Counted from the stretch's first letter, positions 44,500 to 56,037 are shown. The stretch is 64,000 nt of DNA from Rana temporaria (GCF_905171775.1 NC_053492.1:301051865-301115864); one strand, 5' to 3'. Numbers and translations: made by a program. The notes: a model not told the origin generated them from the sequence alone.

Positions 44500-45392
44500 T
44501 AGGGTTGTCCCAATACCACTTTTTTAAAGTACCGATACTTTTTTCAAGTACTCGCCAATACCGATTACCGATACTTTTTTTTAATGTCATGTGTCAGTAT
44601 TTTTTTTTATTTTACAATTAAAAATTTTCACTATTTTTTGTTGTTTTTTTTACAATGCTTTCTTGGGGGTGGATGTGTCAGTGTGTTTTTTATTTTAATA
44701 CGTATTATTTTTTACAATTCATTATTTTTATTATTTATTGCCATTTTTTTTCTTAGCCGCCCTGTTGGGGGGCTTTGGTGAGATATCAGGGGTCATAACA
44801 GACCCCTGACATCTCACCTTTGAGACAGAGAAAGGGACTAAGAACACAGATTCCCCAGTCCCTTTCTCTGCTGCACTGGAAATGAATGGACAGGAGACAG
44901 AGGCTGACTCTGTTCATTCGGAAGAGGTAGGAGCCGGGTTTAGCGGCTCCTACCGCCGCTCTCCATCCTGACAGAGGGGGCAAAGGAGAACATGGAGGGG
45001 GACACAGAGCACGGAGGGGGGAAGAAGCAGCACGGAGGGGGGACACGGAGCATGGAGAGGGGAGAGCAGAAGAGAGGACAGCAGCGGCATGGAGGGGGAG
45101 AGCAGAACGGCAGCGGCACAGAGGGGGAGAGCAGAACGGCAGCGGCACGGAGGGGGGAAACGGAGCATGGAGGGGGAGAGCAGAATGGAGGACAGCAGCG
45201 GCACGGAGGGGGAGAGCAGAACGGCAGCGGCACAGAGGGGGGACACCAGAGCATGGAGGGAGAGAGCAGAACGGCAGCGGCAAGGCCTATACTTTCAGGG
45301 ATCATTTCTACAAGTACAAGTACAAGTACTCGGGGGAAATGCTTGGTATCGGTTCCAATACCGATACTAGTATCGGTATCGGGACAACCCTA
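44500..45392. mobile_element. hAT element with internal minisatellite, 893 bp
   Basis: Ends TAGGGTTGTCCCAATACC and GGTATCGGGACAACCCTA. ATTTTTAC flanks both sides exactly (44492-44499 and 45393-45400). AATACCGATACT words are repeated near both ends. The right half contains a tandem array (44990-45285). Interrupts the LINE between LHPRVL and endonuclease sequences. Confidence 0.93.
44990..45285. repeat. Minisatellite (GGCAGCGGCACGGAGGGGGA)
   Basis: GC-rich units of 20-40 bp, about 10 copies, purine-rich on the plus strand. It yields long frames on both strands that look like proteins but are translated repeat. Confidence 0.9.
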
Positions 45393-46024
45393 ATTTTTAC
45401 ATTGGAGTTAAGCCATACAGTATTTTTGTTCGCTCTTTTAAATTTATTTCCCAATGGGATGCTTTGGCTACTGCCCTTATTTAATATGCTCTTAAAGCAA
45501 ACCTATCTCTCCTCCGTGTTCTTTGTTTCTAAGATTTTATCCCAATTTATATCTTCTAGCAAGGTTCGTGGTTTAGGGAAGTTGGCTCTTTTGAAGTTCA
45601 GTGTCTTTGTGTTCCCCTTATGTTTCCTATTTGTGTGATGTATACTGAAGCCAATTAACCTGTGATCGCTGTTTCCTAAATTGCCCCGTATATCCACATC
45701 TGTGAACAGGTCTGTATTGTTGATAATCAATAGATCCAGTAACGCCTTGCTTCTAGTTGGTGCGTCCATCTGACCCATGAAATTGTCCGGCAAGACATTT
45801 AGAAACTGGCGAGCCTTAGACGAATGCGTGGTTCCCTCCGCCCAGTCTATGTCTGAATAAATAATATTCCCCAATATGATAACACTTCCCATTCTTGCTG
45901 CTAATCCAAATTGTGATAGGAGATCTGTCTCCTCCTCCTACCTCAGGTTAGGGGGCCTATAGCATACTCCCTGTATAATTTTTCACTTAGCTTTATCCCT
46001 TTGGAGCTCTACCCAAACAGTTCA

Positions 46025-46424
46025 AGAACTCCAGGGCAAGCCTCTTATGGGAAGCAAAAGTGAACTCCAGGAACATGCAAAGACAGAAAAAGGTGCCTCT
46101 TAAGTAAAACTGTAAAGCATTTACTAAGACAATGTATAAGAACACTTGCATCTTCGTAAGTGAAATGTCACATCAGAGAGTCCTGTAAAGGTGAATCTCT
46201 GCGCTGTGTTGCTACTGTATGTAAGTCTGCCTTTTCCCCTGTGAACGCCAGTCATCGGCTCCAAATGTAGCTGAAACAGGAAGGACAGCTCCAAGTATGG
46301 CTGAAACAGGAAGGAGGGCTGGAACGCACATGGACTATAACGGCGGGCGTGTCACGTCACTGGTAGTAATGCAACACGTTTCCGAGTGTGCTCTCTACTG
46401 ATGGTAATGACAGGTGCGCTCCTT
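46025..46424. other. Unassigned
   Basis: AAACAGGAAGGACAGC and AAACAGGAAGGAGGGC are a short tandem pair near 46270-46322. No gene. Confidence 0.35.
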
Positions 46425-46630
46425 TCCCAAGGATCAGAAGCTCTGCTGACTTTCATCATCCAATCATGTGCCAGCAAAAATGCATTTTTTTTTAAATTTT
46501 CCTTGATTGGGTATTCTTTTCAAAGTGAAGCTTTACCATATTTACTATGTTCTGGAGCAACTACAATTGCAGATGACAACTGCACTTTGCAAAGTGCACC
46601 GCCTGTTTGCCTTTAGTAAATCAACCCTAT
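46425..46630. mobile_element. Family G MITE, right part
   Basis: CTGCACTTTGCAAAGTGCAC and TTGCCTTTAGTAAATCAACCC at the right end. Left end degraded; CCAATCATGTGCC resembles 27460. Confidence 0.7.
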
Positions 46631-46714
46631 AGTCTCTTTTCAGACTCCCTGGGGCAGCCTGCCCCCCACTTACTACGCCACTGCCTGTCTCCCCCCTTGA
46701 TTCTTAAGCCTGGT

Positions 46715-46946
46715 ATCACCAGACAGTTTATTTTTCATTCAACCCCGCAGGGCTTGTGATGTTGGTACAAGCCAGAACACACCGGATGCCAATCGGCAGC
46801 TGTTTTTCCAGCATGCCTGTTCGACAGAAGCTGGACCTTTGAGCAGCTTCTGTTGGACAGGCTGCGGTATCATGGGCCAAATGTCAGCTAGTTTCTGTTG
46901 AACCAGCCGATACCAGCTGATAATCGGCCCATGTGTACAAGGCTTA
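46715..46946. mobile_element. MITE with CTTAAGCCTGG / CAAGGCTTAA ends
   Basis: Right end CCCATGTGTACAAGGCTTAA; left part CTTAAGCCTGGTATCACCAG. GAAGCTGGACC and AGCTTCTGTTGGACAGGC are inverted repeats around 46810-46860. A relative of Family B. Confidence 0.55.
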
Positions 46947-47311
46947 ATTTCCTGAGCTAGTTGCTTCTCAATACAACACACCATTTTCGGCTCTGGATAA
47001 GCTTGCTCCTGCCTAATTATGATGTCCTCACCTTTGAAATTATCAGCTTTGGCACCCTTGATGAATGAAGATAATAATAATAAAAAAAGCCTAAACTGTT
47101 TTTTTTTTAATGCACATCAAAAGTTCATAATATTAACTCCTGGGAAAATCAAGCAAAATATATTTTTACACTCATACCTTCTCAAACCTTTAAACCAAGC
47201 CACATTTTTGTGACATTTATGTCCCTTCAAAATCCAACAACTCTTGCTCCAACAATTGCTCTTACTACCACCCAAGAGCTGATGAAGTCCTTTGGGCTTA
47301 ATATTTTAGTG
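46947..47311. other. Unassigned
   Basis: No gene seen. Confidence 0.3.
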
Positions 47312-47599
47312 CTCTAAATTAGGGCTGCGGAAATTAACGATTAATTGGTCGATTAATCGTTAATTTCTTTGGTCGATTAAAATTATTTTGATCGATGACG
47401 ATCCGCGGAGTGAGCTCCGCGGTCTCGCCCATAGGAAAGGCCGCGGCTTCGGCCTAGCTCCGGAGCCGCGGCGCGCTGACGTCATCATCACCTGCCCGCC
47501 TGCTTGTATCTTCTTCCCTTGCGCACGTGTGTCCATCGGCTACGCTGCAGATGGGTCTGCCTGCCTGATAGTCAGGTAAGAAAGGACAACCATCTGTGT

Positions 47600-48720
47600 G
47601 TGGTAACATTATGGGGCAGATGTATATATTCCTGGAGTATGGGGACAGATGTGTATATTAAAGCATGGGGGCAGATGCTGTAATGTACACATCTGCCCCC
47701 ATGCTGTAATGTACACATCTGCCCCCATGCTGTAATGTACACATGGGGGCAGATGTGTATATTCTTGCAGTATGGGAGGCAGATGTGTATATTAAAGCAT
47801 GGAGGCAGATGCTGTAATGTACACATCTGCCCCCATGCTGTAATGTACACATCTGCCCCCATGCTGTAATGTACACATCTGCCCCCATGCTGTAATGTAC
47901 ACATCTGCCCCCATGCTGTAATGTACACATCTGCCCCCATGCTGTAATGTACACATCTGCCCCCATACTGCAAGAATATACACATCTGCCCCCATGCTGT
48001 AATGTACACATGGGGGCAGATGTGTATATTCTTGCAGTATGGGAGGCAGATGTGTATATTAAAGCATGGGGGCAGATGTGTATATTACAGCATGGAGGCA
48101 GATGCTGTAATGTACACATCTGCCCCCATGCTGTAATGTACACATCTGCCCCCATGCTGTAATGTACACATCTGCCCCCATGCTGTAATGTACACATCTG
48201 CCCCCATACTGCAAGAATATACACATCTGCCCCCATGCTGTAATGTACACATGGGGGCAGATGTGTATATTCTTGCAGTATGGGAGGCAGATGTGTATAT
48301 TAAAGCATGGGGGCAGATGTGTACATTACAGCATGGAGGCAGATGCTGTAATGTACACATCTGCCCCCATGCTGTAATGTACACATCTGCCCCCATGCTG
48401 TAATGTACACATCTGCCCCCATGCTGTAATGTACACATCTGCCCCCAAACTGCAAGAATATACACATCTGCCCCATGCTGTAATGTACACATCTGCCACA
48501 CAACTACTTTTAGCTGATCTCCTTGCATTGCAACTCTGCATTAGCCACTGGTAAATGTGGTGGGGGCAGTATGGGGGGCAGATGTGTATATTCTTGCAGT
48601 ATGGGGGCAGATGTGTATATTACAGCATGGGGTCAGATGTGTACATTACAGCATGGGGGCAGATGTGTATATTACAGCATGGGGGCAGATGCTGTAATAT
48701 ACACATCTGCCCCCATACTG
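47600..48720. repeat. Palindromic higher-order satellite (GGGGGCAGATGTGTATATT)
   Basis: Units GGGGGCAGATGTGTAYATTA and their reverse complement occur in runs of different orientation. The marker ATTCTTGCAGTATGGG recurs at 47761, 48028, 48269 and 48590, showing higher-order blocks of about 240-320 bp. The long open frames there are repeat translations. Confidence 0.93.
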
Positions 48721-48787
48721 CCCCCACCACATTTACCAGTGGCTAATGCAGAGTTGCAATGCAAGGAGATCAGCTAAAAGTAGTTGT
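48501..48787. repeat. Near-perfect inverted repeat at the satellite's right edge
   Basis: CAACTACTTTTAGCTGATC (48500) and its reverse complement GATCAGCTAAAAGTAGTTG (48769-48787) bound arms of about 100 bp; TGCATTAGCCACTGGTAAAT also pairs. It is a large potential hairpin. Confidence 0.85.
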
Positions 48788-48892
48788 ATCTGTATGTGCG
48801 TTAATTAATCGAAATTAGTCGATTAATCGATTAAAAAAAAAAACGATTAATCGAACACAAAAATTTTAATCAGTCACAGCCCTACTCTAAAT

Positions 48893-49887
48893 GAATATCA
48901 CATATCCCTCTTTTACCTGCAACTCTATTTTCTTTCAGCTCTGTTAACAAAGTCACTTTGCTCTTACCATCTTCTCTCTCTATTACCTATCCTTTTGTTC
49001 CATTTTTTCTGACCTACTTTGTGCTCCTTTCACTGACTATTGCACTGCAAAAAAACTATTAAATCTCTCCCTCTGCTCTGCTAAATTTATCTGATGCGTT
49101 AAACAGGCAAAAATATTGTCTATACTAAAGAAGCTCTCTATTGAGTGTTCTCTCTGTCAGTTTTCATCCAAATTCAATAAATGCCTTGTCAACAAGAGGC
49201 TAACACTATTCCTCATTTTCAACCAGAAAATACATTTTGGCTTGGACGGTAAGCAGTGGCTTTTCCATATTAGGAATGGTTTAATGTCAGTTAAAATGGC
49301 CAGACAAGTATCAATTTGTGATTTAGGTATAAGCATTTACAAAACAAGCAACTCATTATTAATCAATATATTAAACTATGCCACACACATGGTATAGTTA
49401 ACTGAAAATAACGATCAAAATGCATACATTAGAAATGTAAATTCTCTATTAAAAAAATGATCGCTTAATCAACCTTAATTACATTCAGTTCTCTGACTCA
49501 TACGCAGATTTTTGTTCAATCAGTCAGAAGCATTTGATAAGAGTCCGCCATGGCTGATCAACTTGGAAGAACCAAAACTGATTGAGAGCTCAGTAAATCA
49601 ATCGAATAGAGTTGTTGGTTTGCTATTTACATTTAACTTGATTGATTTAGTTGCAATAAATGATTGATTGTAAGATGATATTGATATAAGTGTGATAACT
49701 CCCTGAAAATAGATGTGGCCCTACCCCCCAAAAATACCTAAAAAATGCCATGCCATTATCACAACTAATTCTTATCAATCAGCTTACTTTGAAAAGTACC
49801 TAAACTGTGGTAGATATACCCAAAAAAGCACAAAGGATTAGTATTGCTTGTAGGATCTCTGTAGCTGATCTTTTCCCCATTACTGAC
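48893..49887. other. Unassigned about 1 kb
   Basis: Ordinary A/T-rich DNA; a 93-codon frame (49116-49397) resembles nothing I know. No gene called. Confidence 0.35.
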
Positions 49888-50377
49888 TTAAAGTGATACT
49901 AAAATCTCGTTTTTTCCCCGTTAAAATAACAAACATGGTATATTTAACTGCTCTGTGCTGTGGTTTTGCACAGAGCAGCCCAGATCCTCCTCTTCTTGGG
50001 TCCCTCTTCAGCGCTTCTTGCCCCTCCCTCCTGTTAAGTGCCCCCACAGCAAGCAACTTGCTAAGTGGGCACCTAAGCCAAGCCACAGCTCCCTGTGTCC
50101 ATTCAGACATGGAACTGTGGCCCTGCCCCCTTTCTCTACTCATTGGCTCACTTACTTTGATTGACAGCAGCGGGAGCCAATGGCGCCGCACTGCTGTCTC
50201 AGCCAATGAGGAGAGGAGTCTTGGACAGCCGAGTCTCTTGTCCAAATTTACTGGATTTAGATGGGGCTCAGGTAAGTATTAGGAGGGCTGAGGGGGGCTG
50301 CTGCACACAGGAGGGTTTAATCTTAATGCATAGAATGCATTAAGATGAAATATCCTCTGCATTTACAACCACTTTAA
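49888..50377 (-). mobile_element. Family E MITE
   Basis: Ends TTAAAGTGATACTAAAATC and ATTTACAACCACTTTAA. GGCTCAGGTAAGTATTAGG (GTAAGT 50272) and the TTAATGCATAGAATGCATTA palindrome near the right end match 21913. About 490 bp. Confidence 0.8.
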
Positions 50378-50486
50378 CATGCCTTGTTTTGGGCACTGTG
50401 TTAGAGGTGGCTATTTGATGGAGGAGTGAGGCTTTGCCTCATTATGTCAGAGCTGCACCCTTGATGATTTCTAATTTGATAACTGA

Positions 50487-50672
50487 TGGAGGTTGACTTG
50501 CTAAAACTGGAGCATGCATAATCTGGTGCAGCTCTGCGTAAAAAACAATCAGCTTCCAGTTTTTTTTTTTTTTTGCCAAAGCTTAATTGAACAGCTAAAG
50601 TTAGAAGCTGATTGGCTACAATGCACAGCTGCACCAGATTTTGCACTCTGTAATTTTAGCAAATCAACTCTA
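50487..50672. mobile_element. MITE with GGTTGACTTGCTAAAACTGG end
   Basis: Left GGTTGACTTGCTAAAACTGG, right TTTTAGCAAATCAACTCTATGG. TCTGGTGCAGCTCTGC and TGCACAGCTGCACCAGA are inverted. Same family as 1126. Confidence 0.75.
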
Positions 50673-51058
50673 TGGAGTTATATCCAAGAAGTAGAAGGCC
50701 AAGTGTTGTGCTTGCAGGACTGAAAAGGAATGCTAGCAGCTGTCAATTAATGCAGGTCTTGAGTATATCCACTCTGGACTATAAGACTATCATACATATT
50801 GTTGGTATTGGTCCCTGGGAGGTAAAAGCCTTCATGCCTCACAGTTCTGTCCTTTATTCTTGTTTTGCAGTCAACAGAAATGACAATAATTAAAGTGACC
50901 AATGACTTCTTCAGAGGCAAATCAAAAAGTAAATTTTTCTATTTCATATCCTTCATCTCTCCTTTGCATTTGACATTGTTGACCACATGCATCTACTCTT
51001 TCACTCCAATCTGAACACAGTCTTTTTAATGGTAATGTAGCTTTGGGCAGCATGAGAG
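50673..51058. other. Unassigned
   Basis: No gene recognised. Confidence 0.3.
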
Positions 51059-51921
51059 TGTAACGGACACTCTCAGCCTAGACAACTGCAGCCAGCAACC
51101 CTGCTGGGAAGCCAGAGTCCAGTCTGAATAATGTGTTTGGGTTTCAGGTAGTGTAAGAGAACTACTAGTTTCTGCCCGATGCGCGCTCGTGTGCATGCGC
51201 GCGCACACGGGCGTCCACAGTTGCATGGGCGCGCTAATGCGCATGTGCACACACGGGTGCCCACGGTTGCCTGGGCGCACCAATGCACATGCGCATCCTA
51301 CCGCTAACTGCCGCCAGACGGCCTATTCAAGAGAGTGCCTTAACCCCACAATCTTCCTGACCGGTTTTCAGCTGTGTCCTGATCCTCTGAACCTTGCTTG
51401 TTACCTGCTTGATATCTGTTACTGACTCTGATATACTTGATTACTGGTACCTGACTCCGGCCTTCACCTGACCTCGCTCCTGCTTATGCCTTGTACTCTG
51501 CAATCTGCCTGTTACTGAACCCGGCTATCTCCATGACTCTGCTTCCATCATCTGCCCGGCTCTAACACTGCCTCTGGGAACCTGTGCTGGCTCTCTATCA
51601 TCACAGCTCTCCTGGGTCCAGTGCTCTCCTGTCTCCTGACCACAGGAAGTACTGACAAGCCACCAAGTCTGAACCTGCAAGTTGGTTGTAGTTCCTCTTT
51701 AATATCTGCTGATCTTCTGAGTTCCATCCAAGTTCTTCACCTGCTGTCCTGCTGCTGCCACAGAGCCTACAACTCCCACCGCAATTTCTACAAGCAACAT
51801 TCCCAGGCACTCGTGTTCCTCCTGTCCCTAGCCACCATCTGTTCCACCTTCAGTGGGGCTTGGGTAGGAGATACAAGGGAGGCCAACCTCGTCATTTCAG
51901 ACTCCTACCAGATACGTGACA
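51059..51921 (+). mobile_element. LTR-like sequence
   Basis: Begins TGTAACGGACACTC and ends CAGATACGTGACA, consistent with TG...CA ends. The body contains repeated CTGACTCTG, CCTGACC and CTGCCTG words. No second copy or flanking duplication was found, so it may be a solo LTR or another repeat. Low certainty. Confidence 0.35.
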
Positions 51922-52047
51922 GGTAGTCTGAAACCCAGACGTATGATTCTAAACCCAAACTGTCTGGGTGAATCCCAGACAGGTGGCAACCCTACTTAGA
52001 TGGAGCTTTCTTGACTGCAAAGTATAAGAGGGTTTAGTCCCGCTTTA

Positions 52048-52294
52048 GGGCTGCTTACACACTGATCAATTTTTCTTCCATTTTTGCATAAAACAAGTAG
52101 AAGAAAAATGTATGACCATTATATCCTATGGAACTCTTCATACTGGTCAGTTGTTAGTCCGTTTCACTGCAGAGATTTGAGGTTAAGATAAGAAGCTGAT
52201 AGCAATATAATTGGTTTATCAGAGGAATAGAGCATGTTCACTATACAAAGGGAATATTCATTTAGCTTGGTGAACAAAATAAAGCTGTGTTCAC
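52048..52294. other. Unassigned, possible MITE fragment
   Basis: GGGCTGCTTACACACTG resembles the start of TTACACACTG-type MITEs, but no right end was found. Confidence 0.3.
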
Positions 52295-52750
52295 CTTAAA
52301 GCGGAATTCCACCCAAAAATGGAACTTCCACTTTTCGAAACCCTCCCCCCTCCGGTGTCACATTTGGCACCTTTCAGGGGGAGGGGATGCAGATACCTGT
52401 ATAATACAGGTATTTGCACCCACTTCCGAGGAGAGACTCCCACGGGAGTCACTCCACTGGCCGCCCCCCCCCCACCAGCTGCCTTCTGGGAAACACACTG
52501 GTCCCAGGAGACAGTGGGGGCCACTGGGAACGCGCATGCGCAGTAGGGAAAGTCAAGGCTTCACTTCCTGATTCCCTCACCGAGGATGGTGGCGGAGCAG
52601 CAGAGAGACAAGTGATTGCTCGTCTTCTGCTGCCGACATCGCGGGCACGCTGGACAGGTAAGTGTCCATTTATTAAAAGTCAGCAGCTGCAGTATTTGTA
52701 GCTGCTGGCTTTTAATATTTTTTTTTTTTTCGTGGGACCTCCGCTTTAAA
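52295..52750 (+). mobile_element. MITE of the GAATTCCACCC group
   Basis: Left end TTAAAGCGGAATTCCACCC, right end GGACCTCCGCTTTAA. GACAGGTAAGTGTCC (GTAAGT 52658) and the AGCAGCTGCAG/GTAGCTGCTG hairpin near the right end, as in 21464 and 23479. Best-preserved copy. Confidence 0.85.
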
Positions 52751-53110
52751 AAATCCTATCATAAGCAAACAAAAACCCATTATTTTAAATTTCCTTTCGA
52801 TATGATTGAGTATTGAGCTTCACTTTGTTTACTAAGTTAAGTGAACATTCACTTTGCTAAATCAGTCTCTCCCACAGTCACTGAAGTTGATTTGCTAAAG
52901 AAATTCAGCATGTGTTTACATTGTTCACCTAGCGTATCTTAGTAATTGCGTTGCAGCTGTGTTCACTTCAATCCTTTATTCATGTGCATGCAAAAGTACA
53001 GTTTTTTCCAAGATCATTAGACATGATTAGGTACTCAAGGTAAACATAGCTTCACCTACATTACTAAGCTAAATGAACATTCAAACCATTAAGTAAATAG
53101 CCTCAACCCC

Positions 53111-53500
53111 TTTAAAGTGGTTGTATACCACTTTTTGAAGTTTTTACCTACAGATAAGCCTATAATAAGGCTTACCCGTAGGTAAAATGAAGAAATATTC
53201 ACCCTGCATACAGCCGCTGATGTCAGCAGTGCAGTGAAGGTCCGGCGTATCGTGCCGGACCTTGCCGGAACTGAGGACTGCCCCACGCATGCATCATCGT
53301 GGCTCTGGCCACTCACAGCACCAGAGCCTCTAACCCGGAAGAAATACAGAGGGGAAAATGTCAGCTCGGGATGCGGGGACCTCGTTACAAGGTAAGTATT
53401 TCATAATGAGCTAGTATGTGCTGCATTAAAACTAGCTCATTATGCCTTTGCCTTACAGGTTTTTTTATTTTTTTTATTTGCGGGTTTAATAAATCCACTT
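53111..53500. mobile_element. Family D MITE
   Basis: Ends TTTAAAGTGGTTGTATACC and TTTAATAAATCCACTT. ACAAGGTAAGTATTTCATAA, TAATGAGCTAGTATG and AGGCTTACCCGTAGGTAAA match 12826 and 29694. Confidence 0.75.
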
Positions 53501-53582
53501 CATATATGTAGCTTCATCCTTCTGTGAAATTCCCAAAACAGTTTCTGGCAAACCTAAAAGCAAACTTTACCCTCCCGATGAA

Positions 53583-53905
53583 AATATATTTATTTCAGGT
53601 ATTTATATAATGCTGACACTTTACATCAATATTGTGCATTTACATCAGTTCCTGCCCTCAACGAAGGAGCTTATAATCTTAAATCCCTAACTCACATTCA
53701 TACATACTGGGGCCAATTCGTACAGGAGCCAATTAACCTACCAGTATGTCTTTGGAGTGTAGGAGGAAACCTGAACACCCAGAAGAAAACCCACACAGAC
53801 ACAGGAAGAATATGCAAATTCCAGGCAGGTAGTGCCATGGTTGGTATTTGAACCAATCACCCTGGTGCTGCCAGGTGGAAGTATTAACCAATTAGCCACT
53901 TTGTC
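53583..53905 (-). mobile_element. tRNA-derived SINE
   Basis: On the minus strand, a tRNA-like head has an A-box-like TGGCTAATTGGTTA (53885-53898) and a B-box-like GGTTCAAATAC (53844-53854), about 31 bp apart, as in Pol III promoters. A conserved body (GGGTTTTCTTCTGGG, CTACACTCCAAAGACATAC) follows toward the low-coordinate end. I recall this type from fish and amphibian genomes. Fuller than the tails at 1420 and 22356. Confidence 0.7.
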
Positions 53906-54328
53906 TTTTTTGCTCACTTGCCTTTGGTGCTTTTTTATGCTGGAATTCTGTACTTGTAAGCCCAGAGGATCCAGCATTGCCCTCTTTTCTGGCACCACAC
54001 TCCTACTCCTGGTCCCCTGCCTTGCCACCATTTTTCTTCCTTTTTCTTCTTCTTTCCTTTTAATAGAAAGATGGCTGCCTCTTCTTAGAGCTGTCTCTCC
54101 CAATGACATGGCGTCAGATGTTGCGCACAGGCAAACAGTGATCTGTTGCCATTTGTTTTTCCATATTGCTCTATGAATGGAGCATAGTAATGCCTCCTGG
54201 GATACCAAAGCCACATATCTCAGAAAGTGTTGCTTTCCTCCATTTATAGAACAATATGTAAATAGATACTGCACCAGGACTGTGGGTTATGTGATGTTGG
54301 TATTACAGGCGGCAGCTGGAGGACAGTT
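53906..54328. other. Unassigned
   Basis: Open frames on both strands (up to 178 codons overlapping the SINE) show no known domain. Not called a gene. Confidence 0.35.
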
Positions 54329-54893
54329 ATGCCCTGTACACACGACCGTTTTTTCTGACATACCAAAACCCAACCTTTTTTCCCGACGTGATTCCTATCA
54401 AGCCTGCATTGCAGACACATGTTCAGTCAAAAAAACACTCGACCAAAGCGCGGTGACGTCCAACACGTACAACGGCACTATAAAGGGGACGTTCCATTCA
54501 AATGGCGCCACTCTTTGGGCTGCTTTTGCTGATCCTTGTGTTAGTAATAGTTTGGTGAGAGACAATTCGCGCTTTTTAGCCTTGTGCTTTTCAGTCCGTT
54601 ACAGCGTGACAAATTTGCTACCTCCATTGCGAACGCTAGTTTTACCTTCTTATACTTGATTCTGAGCATGCATGTTTTTTTCCCCTCGGAAAAGCATACA
54701 CACGAGCGGGTTTCGCGACGAGAAAAAGACTGACGGGAAACACAACAGAAAAAAATAGAGCAGGTTCGAATTTTTTTGCGGGCAGCTTTCTCATCGGGAA
54801 AACTGCTATGGAGCATACACACAACCGGTTTTCCCATCCAATTAAAAATGGCAGTTTTCTCGTCAGGAAAACTGGTCGTGTGTATGAGGCATA
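54329..54893. mobile_element. Family B-type MITE (ATGCCCTGTACACACGACCG)
   Basis: Ends TATGCCCTGTACACACGACC and GGTCGTGTGTATGAGGCATA. The left half is the same as 37971-38284 (GGCACTATAAAGGGGACG). TTTTCTCATCGGGAAAACTG and TTTTCTCGTCAGGAAAACTG repeat at the right. Confidence 0.85.
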
Positions 54894-56037
54894 AAATGCT
54901 ATTTTAGAAAGAAAAGAAAAAAACATTATGCTAGGTATGATATTTGTTAAAAATAATGTGGGAGGGAAACAGATTATATTGGTGCAAAATGTGACTTTTA
55001 ATAAAGGTTATTTCCACGTTATTTTCATCTCGTAATCCCGTGAAAAACACACTTCTTGTCTTCGGGTGGCTACGCTCACTTGCTCTGCTGTATCTATGAA
55101 GGGAGTCACAATTGACATCAATGCTGCTATTCTGATTGGACTACAAAGAGATCTTCCTCTCTTTATCAGCATTACACGGGGTTGGGAGGATTGGTAGTTT
55201 ACAGAAGATAGCTTGTAAGGAAAATTATTTGTTCAGTAAGCTGCATTATATTTTCGTTCTTGGCATTAGATGCCCTTTAAACTTCATATTTAAAATATTC
55301 ACAAAAATAGTATAACCAGATGCAAAGCATATTTGCATTGTCTCCTTTTTTTTGAGTTTTTTTCTCTGTTTACTGTAATGAGAAAATTAAATTGGTATTG
55401 TAAACAGCACAGCAGTACTGCAACACAGAGTGATGTAAATGTGGAAAACACACTGTATTCTGTAATTTAATGTGTCATGGTAATAAATATAATGACTACA
55501 TAATTAGGAAACAATAGAAATAATATAAAACAACAGCATTTTTATAATAGTAATAATAATAATTAATAACAATTATGTAGTTTGCAGAATATCATTTAAG
55601 GATCACATTCCATTTAGAGAAGCAATGCCATCTTTTATGAAATAATCAGGTTTGCGATATCATTTCCTTTTCTAAACCATAATTTCCTGTTTGCATCATA
55701 GAAACTGACAATGTTATTTCCTAGCAATATAACATGAAACTTGTACAAACAATGTGAGCTCTGCAAATCAGTAATATTTGTATGAATTCTTAAGCTGTTC
55801 TAAACAAACCATTGATTCTCCCTGTTGTAAGCTGTAACTACTCGTGCTCTTTTTGCAGGTCTGTACAAGGTATTGTTGAATTAACATGCCCACAAATTGC
55901 AAACTTCATACTGAAAGTATACATTGTAATGTATAACTATGTAGCTCTGCAACCTCCAGTTCAAATTCAAAAATTAAAGAGGATCTGGACTATGACAACT
56001 GTGCCTAAAAAAATGGCAAGCAGGGGGCAAACGACTA
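54894..56037. other. Unassigned about 1.1 kb
   Basis: A/T-rich; no family recognised. It directly precedes the target site GTTACCAG of the hAT. Confidence 0.35.

Larger units (their letters stand above)
42126..46024 (-). mobile_element. CR1-like LINE, long but broken, with two insertions
   Basis: Read on the minus strand: VWVEL...VCYRPPNLR (about 45950-46020), endonuclease C-terminal portion with SDH (NSDHRLIGF, 45503-45892), then DGLHPRVLNEL, LTGMVPSD (44257-44493), RPVSLTS, reverse transcriptase (VYLDFAK; FVDDTKL at about 42960), EKDLGV and C-terminal FSLEKRRLSGDII and FNLKLHRGFFTVRVA. The 3' untranslated region ends at about 42126 with TAGTTACATAG and GGTTGAAAAAAGACAC. The order matches CR1 ORF2 from the APE endonuclease to the end; the 5' part is missing. 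The catalytic box reads FVDD where FADD is usual, and several frames are broken. Two DNA transposons split it. Confidence 0.88.
47320..48884. mobile_element. hAT element, 1565 bp, with alternating-orientation satellite
   Basis: Ends TAGGGCTGCGGAAATTAACG and CAGTCACAGCCCTA. CTCTAAAT flanks both sides exactly (47312-47319, 48885-48892). TCGATTAATCG words near both ends are subterminal repeats. The interior from about 47600 to 48720 is a satellite of about 26-bp units alternating in orientation. No transposase. Confidence 0.93.

Noticed and set aside
44786..45393. Overlapping 120-165 codon frames on both strands
   Set aside because: They arise from a GC-rich minisatellite inside a hAT.
47680..48480. 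CRISPR-like array appearance
   Set aside because: There are no unique spacers, orientation alternates, the unit lies in a hAT of a eukaryotic genome, and no cas genes are present.
47572..48541. Long open frames (up to 192 codons) on both strands
   Set aside because: They follow the 26-bp satellite units; the amino-acid pattern repeats with the DNA unit, so they are not genes.
51059..51921. Gypsy retrotransposon
   Set aside because: No second LTR, primer site or coding remnant was found, so only an LTR-like label is given.
53738..54274. 178-codon minus frame
   Set aside because: The first third is SINE sequence and the remainder shows no domain, no splice sites and no conserved start context.
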